Source of the DNA: Candidatus Paraburkholderia kirkii
GTDB lineage: Bacteria > Pseudomonadota > Gammaproteobacteria > Burkholderiales > Burkholderiaceae
NCBI GenBank assembly: GCA_001189345.1
Contig: LFKV01000032.1
Location: 1 to 55,553 of the forward strand
DNA: 55,553 bases
Direction: 5' to 3'
Made by a program: the position numbers and the translations under genes. This document shows, one piece after another, positions 38,380 through 47,709 of the stretch (positions within the stretch are counted from its first letter, which is position 1; every line of letters begins with the position of its first letter). Below the pieces are notes generated by a model. It made no database searches. It was not told the DNA's origin and saw nothing but the letters and a program-made list of their open reading frames with translations.

Positions 38380-39154
38380 GTTTCAGCTCCTTGATGACGC
38401 CCTGAATGATGGCGGGAACCTCTCCGAGGCGCGCCGCATCGGACGCGAGGACATCGTTCTCCGCGGAATGCGCGCCGCTGCGAGTCATCGCGGCAATGCA
38501 CGACTGGTAAACCGGTTCGATCTCGGCCGGCGTGCTGATCATCATGCCCATGTTGCGCAGGCGGCCATCGTGCACGCCGTAGGTCCAGCCGTGCACGGTG
38601 AGTTCCTGGCCGCGCGCCCATGCATCGTTCACGACGGTCGTGCGGCACACGTTGATGGTCTGCTCGATGGTGTTCAGCTCCACCAGGCGCCGATGCCGCG
38701 CTTCGCCCATCGGCCATTCGTCGAGCAGCGCGGCGTGTTTCTCGCGCACGTCCTCGACGTGCCGCAGCCAGTTGTCGGCGAGGCCGACGCGCTGCCCGAC
38801 GAGCGCCGTGCCCACGCCCGAGCAGCCGTAATGGCCGACCACCATGATGTGCTTCACCTTCAGAAGATCGACGGCGAACTGGATGACCGAAAGACAGTTG
38901 AGATCGGAGTGCACGACCACGTTCGCGATGTTTCTGTGCACGAATACCTCGCCCGGCGGCAAGCCGATGATCTCGTTGGCCGGCACGCGCGAGTCCGCGC
39001 AACCGATCCACAAGTATTCGGGCGCCTGCTGATGCGCGAGCCGCCGGAAGAACTCGGCGTCCTCGGCGAGCTTGCAATCGACCCATTCCTGGTTGTTCTG
39101 GAACAAATGGGCGAGAGGATTGGATGCGTCGTGGGTGTCGTCAGTGTGGTTCAC
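38372..39154 (-). CDS. can: Beta-class carbonic anhydrase
   Basis: A 260-residue intact enzyme. GTG start at 39154 (VNHTDDTHDASNPLAHLFQN), chosen because this matches where the family begins. Zinc ligands are seen in WIGCADSRVPANEI (Cys plus the Asp-Arg dyad) and VVGHYGCSGVGTALVG (His, Cys). It interconverts CO2 and bicarbonate in the cytoplasm, needed for carboxylases at low CO2. It ends 8 bases inside the thiolase start, which implies coupled translation, and starts 28 bases after the aceK stop. Confidence 0.93.
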
Positions 39155-39182
39155 GTAGTCTTCAGTGCCTGGGCGCGCGGGA

Positions 39183-40895
39183 TCACGCGGCCCGTGCGGA
39201 CGCCTGGGCGTCCGGTTGGCCGGGGTTGCCGAAACGCGCCGGATAGCGGACGCAGAATCGGACATCCCGGTCGTAGGGAAAGAAATCGGCGAGTTCGCCG
39301 CGCAGCAGTTGTTCCTTGTGACGCTGCCAGAGCGCGGGGTCGAAGAAATCCGCGTGATGGCGCATGAACGCCTCGCGCACGCGCGGATCGCCCAGCAGGA
39401 ACGTGCCGTACGTCTCGGGAAAGATATCGTACGGCCCGACGGTATACCACGGTTCGCCCGACAGCTCGTCTTCCTCGTTGCGCGGCGGCGGCACGCGGCG
39501 CACGTTGCAATCGGTCAGATACTCGATTTCGTCGTAATCGTAGAACACCACGCGGCCGTGCCGCGTCACGCCGAAGTTCTTGTACAGCATGTCGCCCGGA
39601 AAGATGTTGGCCTGGATCAGCTGCTTGATCGCATCGCCATATTCCTTGATGCCATGCTCGATGTCCTCGTCGCTTCCATTCTGCAGGAAGAGATTGAGCG
39701 GCACCATCCGGCGCTCGATATACACGTGCCTGATGACGAGCTTCTCATCTTCGTATTCAATCATCGAGGGCGCTTCCTTTTCGAGCTCGCGGACGAGCGC
39801 GTCGTTGAGCCGCGCGAGCGGCAGCGCGACGCTCGAATATTCGAGCGTGTCGGCCATGCGCCCCAGGCGATCGTGACGCTTGACGAGCTGATACTTGTCC
39901 TTCTCGCGCGTGGTTTCCTTCGGCGGCGGAAACGCGTCCTTGATGAGCTTGAACACGTAAGGGGAAGGAGGGCAGCGTGAAGACGATCATCACGAGTCCC
40001 TTGATGCCCGGCGCGACGATGAACTTGTCGCTCGAATGCGACAGATGATGCAGCAGGTCGCGATAGAAATCGTTCTTGCCCTGCTTCTGCAACCCGACCG
40101 ACGTATAGATTTCCGCCTTCGGCTTGCGCGGCATGATGGTGCGTAGGAATTCGACGTACGCGGACGGCACTTCCATGTCGACGAGAAAATACGAGTGCGA
40201 GAAGCTGAAGATGATGAGCACCTGCTCGCGCGAGAGCAGCACGGTATCGAGCGCGAGCAGGCCGGGCTTCGTGTGCCGCACGGCGATCGCAAAGGGCAGC
40301 AGCGCGTCGCCGTTGATGACGCGTCCGACGATGTACGCCGCCTTGTTCCGAAAGAACAGCGACGAAAGCACATGAATCTGAAAGTTCGTCACGATGCGCT
40401 CGAGCGTCGCCGCCAGCCCGTCCTTCTCCGGATAATACGCACGATAGGTAGGCTTCGCGGCGGGTTCGTCGTTCTCGATGTACTCGGTCGAAATGGCCGG
40501 CCGCACGAAGATGAAGTCGTTGTTGAAGTACGAGCGATGCAGGATCTTGCAGCAGACCCCGAGTTGAAGAAGGTCTCGGCGCATTCCGGCTGCCGGTGCG
40601 TGGTCAGCAAGCCGATGTAGTACAGCTTGATCTGCTGCCAGACGTCGTCGTCGATGTTCTCGGCGTCGAATTCGTCCTCGAGCAGCGCCACGCATTCCGC
40701 AACGCGGTCGTCATACGACGTGATGCGTTCGCGCGCGAGCTGCTGCAGCGCGAGCCAGTCGCCCCGTTCGAACAACTGCTTGGCCTTGATCGCGGCCTCG
40801 CGAAACACACGGTAATGGCGATCGAATCCTTCGAGCATCGTCTGCGCGACGTCGAAGCCGATTTGCGACGAGAGCAGCTTGGGGAAGTGATTCAT
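39183..40895 (-). pseudogene. aceK: Isocitrate dehydrogenase kinase/phosphatase, two frameshifts
   Basis: [20 protein letters not shown] opens the regulatory domain (about 110 residues). A base change near 40560 shifts it into [40 protein letters not shown] and [18 protein letters not shown] (ATP-binding loop). A second shift near 39968 leads to [40 protein letters not shown] (catalytic region) and [20 protein letters not shown]. AceK switches isocitrate between the TCA cycle and glyoxylate bypass by phosphorylating Icd. The kinase core is split over two frames, so this control should be lost. Full length would be about 570 residues, usual for the family. Confidence 0.92.
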
Positions 40896-40927
40896 GTCGG
40901 CCTTGCTCTTCGTGAATTGACTTCAGA

Positions 40928-41352
40928 TCATGCCGCCCTGGGTTTGCGTGCGCGCTTCTCCATGCCCGCCGTGAGCAGAGCGCGCGTCCTTGCCCCTCGT
41001 ATGCTGCCAGCTCGGCGAGCGTCGTATTCAGGTCTTCCAGCTGGCGTTCGAGCACCTCGCGATGCGCGGCGATGGTATCGACGAACGCCTGCAGTTGCGT
41101 GGTGGTGCCGGTGGGCGAATCGTAGAGATCGAGCAGCGTGTGGATTTCCGACAGCGTGAAGCTGAGCCGCTTGCCGCGCAGCGTAAGCTTCAGACGCGTG
41201 CGGTCGCGCGGCGAATACACGCGCCGCAGGCTGTTCGAGCCTTCGCGCCTCGGCGCGAGCAGGCCCTGATCTTCGTAGAAGCGAATGGCGCACAGCGTGA
41301 CGTCGAACTCGCGCGCCAGCTCGGTGATCGTGAAATGCGTCGGTTGAGTCAT
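40928..41352 (-). pseudogene. MerR-family regulator (LiuR-like), one frameshift
   Basis: MTQPTHFTITELAREFDVTL, then AIRFYEDQGLLAPRREGSNS (winged HTH) and RGKRLSFTLSEIHTLLDLYD with a coiled coil (VLERQLEDLNTTLAELAAYE). The last residues change frame near 41000; the expected end is ALLTAGMEKRARKPRAA with stop at 40928. LiuR regulators repress branched-chain amino acid and acyl-CoA catabolic genes. DNA-binding and dimerisation parts are whole and only the last 20 or so residues are wrong, so activity may survive. One family-conserved pair is changed (VTLCAIRF where VTPRAIRF is usual), which might affect DNA binding. Confidence 0.8.
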
Positions 41353-41391
41353 CGCGTGCCGGCAGCGCAAATGCGCGCGCAACGTTAGAAT

Positions 41392-41412
41392 GGACGTTTA
41401 CGTTATCGTCAA
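41392..41412. promoter_or_regulatory. Imperfect palindrome, candidate LiuR/MerR operator
   Basis: GGACGTTTACGTTATCGTCAA lies in the 105-bp divergent gap between the merR gene and the MBL hydrolase gene. It resembles LiuR sites, which have the form TTGACGTnnACGTCAA. One half (TCGTCAA) is good, the other (GGACG) weaker. Confidence 0.45.
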
Positions 41413-41457
41413 CTTTGCCAAATTGCAATGCGGCGCAAACCCGGAGGCAAGGACCGA

Positions 41458-42531
41458 ATGAACGCACTCGAACACCAGCTCGACTATGTTTTCGCCGACG
41501 CATTGCCCGAGTCGGGCGGCGTCAAGGAAGTTGCGCCGGGGGTGTTCTGGCTGCGCATGCCCTTGCCGTTCGCGCTCGATCACATCAACCTCTGGCTGCT
41601 GCGCGACGAGATCGACGGTGTGCGCGGCTGGACCGTCGTCGATTGCGGAATTTCGAGCGATACGATCCGCGCGAACTGGGAGCGCGTGTTCGACACGGTG
41701 CTCGACGGCCTGCCGGTGCTGCGCGTGATCGTCACGCATTGCCATCCGGATCACCTGGGTCTCGCCGACTGGATCTGCAAGGGCGGCGACAAACAGCGCT
41801 GGAACGTGCGCCTCTGGATTTCGCTCGGCGAATATGCGATGGGCCGCGTGATGGCCGCGGGCGACGGCTCCAACGCGGGCGGCGAGCGCGCGGCGGCGCA
41901 TTTCGCGGCGCATGGCCTAATCGACGAAGCCTCGCTCGATCAGCTCAGAAAACGCGACAGCTACTATCCGACGCTCGTGCCTTCGATTCCGAGCGAATAC
42001 CGGCGCATCCGCAACGGCGATGTCATCGGGATTGGCGCCCGCGAGTGGGAAGTCGTGTCGGGCTACGGCCACTCGCCCGAACACAGCGCGCTGTATTGCG
42101 CGGCGGAAAAGCTGCTCATCTCCGGCGACATGGTGCTGCCGCGCATTTCGACGAACGTGTCCGTGTTCGCTGTCGGGCCGGAGGGCAATCCGCTCGCGCT
42201 CTATCTGGAATCGCTCGGCCGCTACGAGTCGATGCCCGCCGATACGCTCGCGCTGCCTTCGCACGGCAAGCCGTTTCGCGGCGTGCACACGCGCATCGGG
42301 CAACTGCGCGAGCATCATCGCGCGCGGCTGGCGGAAGTGCGCGAGGCGTGCGCGCAGAAGGCATGCAGCGCCGCCGATATCATGCCGATCATGTTCAGGC
42401 GCAAGCTCGACATTCATCAGATGACATTCGCGCTCGGCGAGGCGCTCGCGCACCTGAACCTGCTGTGGCTCGATGGAACCCTGAAGCGCGAGACCGGCGA
42501 TGACGGCGTGATCCGCTTCTCGCCGGCCTGA
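41458..42531 (+). CDS. MBL-fold metallo-hydrolase
   Basis: A 357-residue intact protein. Start MNALEHQLDYVFADALPESG; GGAGG at 41443-41447 supports it, although an in-frame ATG lies at 41428. The metal motif is VIVTHCHPDHLGLADWI (HxHxDH). Further ligands are in SGYGHSPEHSALYCAAEKLL with ISGDMVLP, and ALPSHGKPFRGVHTRIGQLR. The C-terminal helical domain (HHRARLAEVREACAQKACSA) is typical of the Burkholderia group with an alpha-helical extension. These proteins are often thioester- or lactone-hydrolase-like; the substrate is unknown. It is divergent from the LiuR-like gene and may be under its control. Confidence 0.9.
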   Translation: MNALEHQLDYVFADALPESGGVKEVAPGVFWLRMPLPFALDHINLWLLRDEIDGVRGWTVVDCGISSDTIRANWERVFDTVLDGLPVLRVIVTHCHPDHLGLADWICKGGDKQRWNVRLWISLGEYAMGRVMAAGDGSNAGGERAAAHFAAHGLIDEASLDQLRKRDSYYPTLVPSIPSEYRRIRNGDVIGIGAREWEVVSGYGHSPEHSALYCAAEKLLISGDMVLPRISTNVSVFAVGPEGNPLALYLESLGRYESMPADTLALPSHGKPFRGVHTRIGQLREHHRARLAEVREACAQKACSAADIMPIMFRRKLDIHQMTFALGEALAHLNLLWLDGTLKRETGDDGVIRFSPA

Positions 42532-42541
42532 AACCGCGCCG

Positions 42542-44147
42542 TTACTGCACCGCACGCTGCCCAGATTCAGCCGCCCGAACGGGCTCACGTCGTAGCCGCT
42601 GACGTTCGTGCGCGTGAGCGCGGCGGCGGTCGGATAGACGAGGGGAATCCAGAGCGCCTGATCGTGGATGATCTTCTGCGCGTCGACATACGCCTTGGTG
42701 CGTTTCGCGACATCGGGCGTCGCCTTGCCGTCAGCGATGAGCTTGTCGAGTTGCGGGTCACAGAAGCGCGCGAAGTTGATGCCCGACTTCACCGCGTTGC
42801 AGCTGAAGAGCGGCGACAGATAATTGTCCGGATCGCCGTTGTCGCCGGCCCAGCCCATGAACAGCATGTCGTGCTGGCCTTGCTTCGCTGAGCGGATCAG
42901 CTTGCCCCATTCGATCACCTTCACCTTCACCTTCACCTTCACCTTCACCTGCGCCTTCACGCCGATCTTCGCGAGATCCGCCTGCAGCAGCTCGGCGCCC
43001 GCCTTCGGATTCGGATTCAGCACGCTGCCGTTCGGACGCACCCAGATCGTCGTGTCGAAGCCGTTCGGGAAGCCCGCGTCGACGAGCAGCTTCTTCGCGT
43101 CCTCCGGCGAGTACTTGTAAGCGGCGATGTTCCTGTCGTAGCTCCACGTATTCGGCGGATACGGATTCACGGCGGGCGTGGCGGTGTTGTCGAACACGGC
43201 CTTCATGTACGTCGTGCGATCGAACGGTTGATCGCCTGACGCACTTTCGGATTGTCGAGCGGCTTCTTCTGCGTGTTGAGCGCGACGAACGCGGTCATGA
43301 ACGCGGGCGCTTCGCTCACCTTCAGCGCCTTGTCCTTCTTCGCATCGAGCACGTCCTGCGGCTTCGGCGAGAGCGCGATCTGGCATTCGCCCGCCTTGAT
43401 CTTCTGCGCGCGCACGGCGGCGTCCGGGGTGATCGCGTAGATCAGGCGGTCGATCTTCGGCTTCGAGCCCCAGTACGTCGGATTGACGTCGTAGCGGATC
43501 ACCGCGTCCTTCGTGTAGCTCTTCAGGACGAACGGGCCGGTGCCGATCGGCTTGCTGTTCAGGTCGACTTGCTGATTGGCCTTGAGCAGCTTGTCCGCGT
43601 ATTCGGCGGAATAGATCGAGGCGAAGCCCATCGTAAGGATCGGCACGAAGGTTGCGCTGGGCTCGTTCAGCTCGAACTTCACGGTATGGTCATCGACTTT
43701 CGTCACGGCCTTGATGAGCTTCACGAGGCCCATCGATTGCGCGTGCGGAAAGCCGCTCGCGCCCGCGACCTTGTGTCAGGGATTGCTGTCCGAAAGCATG
43801 CGCTCGAAGGTGAAGACGACGTCGTCGGCGTCGAGCGGGCGTGTCGGCTTGAAGTAGTCGGTCGTCTGGAACTGAACGTTCGGACGCAGATGGAAGGTGT
43901 AGGTCAAGCCGTCGCCGCTCACGTCCCACTTTGCCGCGAGCGAGGGCACGACCTTCTTCGCGGCTTCGTCATAAGAGACGAGCGTGTTGAAGATGACGTC
44001 CGCGGACGCGTTGGTCGTCACGAGCGAGTTGAACTGGACGACGTCGAAGCCGTCCGGGCTCGATTCGGTGCAGACGGTGAGCGGCTTGGACATCGCGAGC
44101 ATCGGCGCGGCGAGCATCGCGGCTGCGGCGAAGAGTTTCAGGCGCAT
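42542..44147 (-). pseudogene. dppA: Dipeptide ABC transporter substrate-binding protein, broken
   Basis: MRLKLFAAAAMLAAPMLAMS is a signal peptide; the mature part continues KPLTVCTESSPDGFDVVQFN and FNTLVSYDEAAKKVVPSLAA. TGA at 43776-43778 follows MLSDSNP, where Trp is expected (TGG to TGA). In the same frame it goes on HKVAGASGFPHAQS and GFASIYSAEYADKLLKANQQ, then shifts near 43215 to FDRTTYMKAVFDNTATPAVN and MGWAGDNGDPDNYLSPLFSC. At 42915-42950 an expanded hexanucleotide inserts extra Val-Lys pairs (KAQVKVKVKVKVKVIEW). The native end is probably GRLNLGQRAVQ with TAA at 42542, after one more shift. The family delivers dipeptides and haem to DppBCDF. Confidence 0.9.
42915..42950. repeat. Hexanucleotide microsatellite (TCACCT)6 inside dppA
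   Basis: Six perfect tandem copies of TCACCT, 36 bases. Read on the minus strand it encodes a run of alternating Val and Lys inside the second lobe of the binding protein, where relatives have only one such pair. Unit length is a multiple of three, so copy number changes would not shift the frame. Confidence 0.9.
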
Positions 44148-44622
44148 GAGATCTCCCGTGACCTGACGGTCACACAACGTTTCGTTCTTGTTGCAGGCTT
44201 GTTCGTTCGGCGAGCGCATGCCTCGCAAGCGGCGCGCCCGGCGCGGCTAGATTAGCGAATGCTTCCGCCGCCGACAACGATTCGATCGGCATACGCTTAT
44301 GCACGGAGCGTCTGTGCCGTGCTCGCGCGGCTTGCCGAAACAGGGCGCGTCGGGATAAACTTGCGCCGTCTTTGGGGAGTAGCATTCCTTCGCGAGCGAA
44401 GGAGAACGCGTCAACGTCCTCGGCTCTGCTGCCGTGGTGCGTTCGACCGGAACGGTTTGGCGAGACCATCGATGCGCTTCGTCGTTCCTGGTCGGACGGC
44501 GCGTGGCGCATCGTGGTTCGCTCGACGTCCGGCCGTGGAAACATCGTGTCCCTACAATTACAACGCCCCTGTCTCTCGCACACGCTTGCGCTTCTTTCGC
44601 GTCGATTCATGCGAGGTGCCGC
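44148..44622. other. Divergent intergenic region, no gene recognised
   Basis: 475 bases between dppA (minus) and the cation exchanger gene (plus). Frames here are arginine-rich with no homology I recognise. It contains the dyad at 44158-44173 and, near its end, GAGG before the exchanger start. Confidence 0.45.
44158..44173. promoter_or_regulatory. Perfect palindrome in the dppA leader
   Basis: GTGACC-TGAC-GGTCAC, a 6-bp perfect dyad 11 bases upstream of the dppA ATG and next to its ribosome binding site (GGGAGATC on the minus strand). It could form a hairpin in the mRNA or be an operator; no known consensus was recognised. Confidence 0.4.
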
Positions 44623-45633
44623 ATGACGATGCTCTTTCTCGAACTCGCGCTGATGCTCGCGATCATCCTGGTCGCGTCGGAACTCTTCACGAATGCGCTC
44701 GAGCATCTCGGCGAACGGCTCGGGATTTCCGAGGGCGTTACCGGGTCGCTGTTCGCGGCGGTCGGCACGGCGTTGCCCGAGACTACCGTGCCGATCATCG
44801 CGTTGCTCGGCGGCACGCCTAGCCGCGCGGTCAACGAGGAGATCGGCGTCGGCGCGATTCTCGGTGCGCCGCTGATGCTCGCGACGCTTTCCACTTGTCT
44901 CATGACCGTCGCGATTCTCAAGTCGCGCGGTTTGGGCGGCAGGATCATGCCGGAGCGCAGCGGGTTCACGCGCGATCTCAACTTCTTTCTGTTCGCGTTT
45001 CTGATCGCCTGCGCGGCGATGTTCGTGCCGCATCCTGCTTGGCAGGTGCGGGCGCTTTTCGCGGTCGGGCTCGTCGCGCTTTATGTCATCTATGTGATGA
45101 CGACGTTCAGGGCTTCGGCGGGGCTCGTCGAAAGCGGACACGGCACGGAGGCGCCCGAAGTGCTTTTCGTCTCGCGCGCCGGATTGCCGACGACGCTCGG
45201 CACCATCCTGCTGCAATTCCTGATCGGCATCGTATTGCTGGTGGGCGGCGCGAAGGGTTTCATTCACGGCGTGGAAGGCGTGTCGAATGCGCTCGGGATT
45301 TCGGCGCTGCTGCTGTCGCTCATCATCATTCCGATTGCGACCGAGTTGCCGGAGAAGGTGAACAGCATCCTGTGGGCGCGCAGGGGAAAGGACACGCTGG
45401 CGTTCGGGAACATCACTGGCGCGATGGTCTTTCAGGGCACGCTGCTGCCGGCGATCGGGATCATGCTGACGCCCTGGGAGCCGCGCGTGGAGGTGCTGAC
45501 CGGCGTGCTCATCACGCTCGCGGCGGCGGCGTGGCTGCGGTTCAACGCCAAGCAGAACGGGGTCGCGCTTTGGGCGTTGCTGGGCAACGGTGTCCTGTAC
45601 GTCACCTATCTCGTGCTGACATTGGGACGGTGA
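44623..45633 (+). CDS. Sodium:calcium exchanger family protein
   Basis: A 336-residue intact membrane protein with 10 or so helices and the two inverted alpha repeats of the CaCA family. Repeat 1 is GSLFAAVGTALPETTVPIIA; repeat 2 is ISALLLSLIIIPIATELPEK, each with the ion-binding Glu in a (T/L)PE motif. It exchanges Ca2+ (or another cation) for Na+ or H+ across the inner membrane. The start MTMLFLELALMLAIILVASE is set by GAGG a few bases upstream. Downstream, the converging flagellin terminator (45653-45672) could serve both genes. Confidence 0.88.
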   Translation: MTMLFLELALMLAIILVASELFTNALEHLGERLGISEGVTGSLFAAVGTALPETTVPIIALLGGTPSRAVNEEIGVGAILGAPLMLATLSTCLMTVAILKSRGLGGRIMPERSGFTRDLNFFLFAFLIACAAMFVPHPAWQVRALFAVGLVALYVIYVMTTFRASAGLVESGHGTEAPEVLFVSRAGLPTTLGTILLQFLIGIVLLVGGAKGFIHGVEGVSNALGISALLLSLIIIPIATELPEKVNSILWARRGKDTLAFGNITGAMVFQGTLLPAIGIMLTPWEPRVEVLTGVLITLAAAAWLRFNAKQNGVALWALLGNGVLYVTYLVLTLGR

Positions 45634-45652
45634 CGCAGCGCTGCAAATAAAA

Positions 45653-45680
45653 ATGCCCGCCAAGGCGGGCATCAAGCGCG
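45653..45680 (-). terminator. Rho-independent terminator of the flagellin gene
   Basis: ATGCCCGCC and GGCGGGCAT form a perfect 9-bp stem with loop AA (45653-45672). On the minus strand it is followed by TTTTTATTT (45644-45652). It lies downstream of the minus-strand flagellin frame and between two converging genes. Confidence 0.85.
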
Positions 45681-45754
45681 AAGCAGCGCGCCAACAAACC
45701 GGCGCGTTGTTCTTGTTGTTCTTAAGATTGTTATCGGCGTGGTAAGGGAAAGCT

Positions 45755-46726
45755 TTAGAACCGCGCCGCCTGATGATATTGGCTGGCGGCCTTGGCGCCG
45801 TCCATCGAACGGCGATAGGTCGCGGAGAGCGTCGTCTGCGCGTCGCGTGCGCGAGCAGCGACCGCATCGATGCTCGCCTGAATCCTGCGGATAACCGCGA
45901 GCGCATCCGCCGGCTGGTCGGCCTGCATCGCCATCACCGAGATACCAGCTTGTTGCAGCACTTGAGCCTTCGACAGGTTCGCGGTTTCCTGCGCGAAGTT
46001 CGCGTCGGTGATCTGCGACTGAGCGGACGACAGGTTGGCGGACTGCTACGTCTGCGTTGCAGCGATCGACGAGAAGCGGTTCTGCGCGGCGCCGAGATTG
46101 GCTTGCAGCGAGTTGACCGTGTTCAGTGCGTTGTCGATCGACAGGATCGCGGCGTTTGCGCCAGCCGTCGAGCTGATATCGATGTTCGCGAGGTTCGGAG
46201 CAGCGTTCAGCGTGCTGGCAGCGGCCACGGCGCTGTTGGTCGCCACATCGGTGGCCGAAGTCAGCGAGAAGGTCGTCGGGGTGGTCGTTGCGCCCGCGGT
46301 GACCGTCAAGAACTTCGATGCAACCGAGCTGCCTGTGCCGTCGCCGAGGCTCTTGCCGTCTTGGTCGAAGAACTCGACGCCACCGGAACCGTCGGCCTTT
46401 GCCGTCACGGAGATGATGAACGATGTCGTGGAAGAGGTCGCATCCTTACCGGTTGCAGCGTCGATGTTAAGGTTCGACACCGTGCCAATGACCGTGCCTT
46501 CTTGCGCGGGAGCGCTGGGCGTATTCGCCGCATGTGCCGTGCTCAGCGCGGCGAACTGCTTGCTCGGCGAGAGTGCTCCGCCGGCCTTGGCCGTAATCGT
46601 GCTCGGCGCGCTGACCACGCTCTGGGTCACCGTGAACAGTGCGTCGCTGGTAGCCTTGTCGAGCGCCTGATTATTCTGGTCCGTGAACGTGTAGCCACCC
46701 TTGCCATCTGGCTTGAAAACGCAGGC
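45755..46726 (-). pseudogene. fliC: Flagellin, N-terminal half missing and nonsense codon
   Basis: The open part begins in the variable region (FKPDGKGGYTFTDQNNQALD), continues through GGALSPSKQFAALSTAHAAN and IDNALNTVNSLQANLGAAQN with RFSSIAATQT, hits TAG at 46046-46048, then QSANLSSAQSQITDANFAQE with TANLSKAQVLQQAGISVMA, the conserved C-terminal D0/D1 helix. The N-terminal D0/D1 region, needed for export and polymerisation, is absent: upstream DNA runs straight into the LysR promoter region. After ISVMA the expected short end (AQANxxPQxVLxLL) is replaced by about 57 foreign residues (MQADQPADALAVIRRIQASI and on to YHQAARF). No filament can form from this gene. Confidence 0.88.
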
Positions 46727-46780
46727 TCACCCTACGCGCGCGCCCTCGCTCGCGCGCGGTCACGTTTCCGGACCCCGAGC

Positions 46781-47709
46781 ATGGATCGCTTCCTTGCAAT
46801 GAAAGTATTCGCGCGGGTCGTCGAGGCGGGCAGTTTCTCCAAGGCCGCCGACGCCCTGCGCCTGCCTCCCGCCAGCGTCTCGCGCATGCTGCAGGCGCTC
46901 GAGGCGCATCTGGGCGCGCGCCTCATCAACCGCATGACGCGCAGCATCAGCATCACCGAGGACGGCGAAGCCTATTACGAGCACGAGCGCTGCGTGCGCG
47001 TACTGGGCGAAGTGGACGACATGGAAGCGTCGCTGTCGCACTCGAAGCTGAGTCCCAGGGCAACGTGAAAGTCAGCCTGCCCCAGGTGATGGCGAAGAAC
47101 ACGATCATTCCCGCGCTGCCCGAATTCTTCGCCGCCTACCCGGACATCGGCGTCGAGCTGCTGCTCACCGACCGGTAAGTGGATCTCGTCGAGGAAGCGG
47201 TGGATTGCGTCGTGCGCGTAGGCGCGGTCGGCGACGTCGGGCTCGTGGCGAAGCGCATCGGCGCGTACACGCAGATCACATGCGCGTCGCCGAAATACAT
47301 CGAAAGGCACGGCGAACCGAAGACCCTCGACGAGCTCGCGCAGCATCTCGCCGTCGGCTACGTGCTGAACAATTCGGGGCGCGTACGCAACTGGGAATTC
47401 GTCGTCGATGGCGAAACGCGCATCATCGCGATGAAGCACAAGATCGCGGTCAACGACGGCGATTCGTACATCGCCGCCGGCGTCACGGGACTCGGCCTGA
47501 TCCAGAGCTCCAGCTACACGCTCGATCCGCTCGTGAAAAGCGGCGCGCTCAAGGAAGTGCTGATAGAGTATCCGTCGTTTCCGCGCGTGGTGTCGGTGCT
47601 GTACGCGGCCAATCGCCATCAGCCGCGCCGCGTGCGCGTGTTCATCGACTGGGTCGCGGAGCTGTACAGCCGGCTGCCGACATTCCAGATCAACGGCAAG
47701 ACGAGCTGA
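46781..47709 (+). pseudogene. LysR-family regulator, frameshift and nonsense
   Basis: MDRFLAMKVFARVVEAGSFS with KAADALRLPPASVSRMLQAL (winged HTH) and GARLINRMTRSISITEDGEA. The frame changes near 47050 to GNVKVSLPQVMAKNTIIPAL, then TAA at 47176-47178 in LLTDR-stop-VDLVEEAVDC, where Gln is expected (CAA to TAA). The effector domain continues clean (GLVAKRIGAYTQITCASPKY, GLIQSSSYTLDPLVKSGALK). The truncated product would keep only the DNA-binding domain and linker. Its 3' end overlaps the converging glycosyltransferase gene by 20 bases. The target genes are unknown. Confidence 0.88.

Noticed and set aside
44257..44622. Short frames between dppA and the exchanger gene
   Set aside because: Arginine-rich, no start signals, no homology recognised; treated as intergenic.
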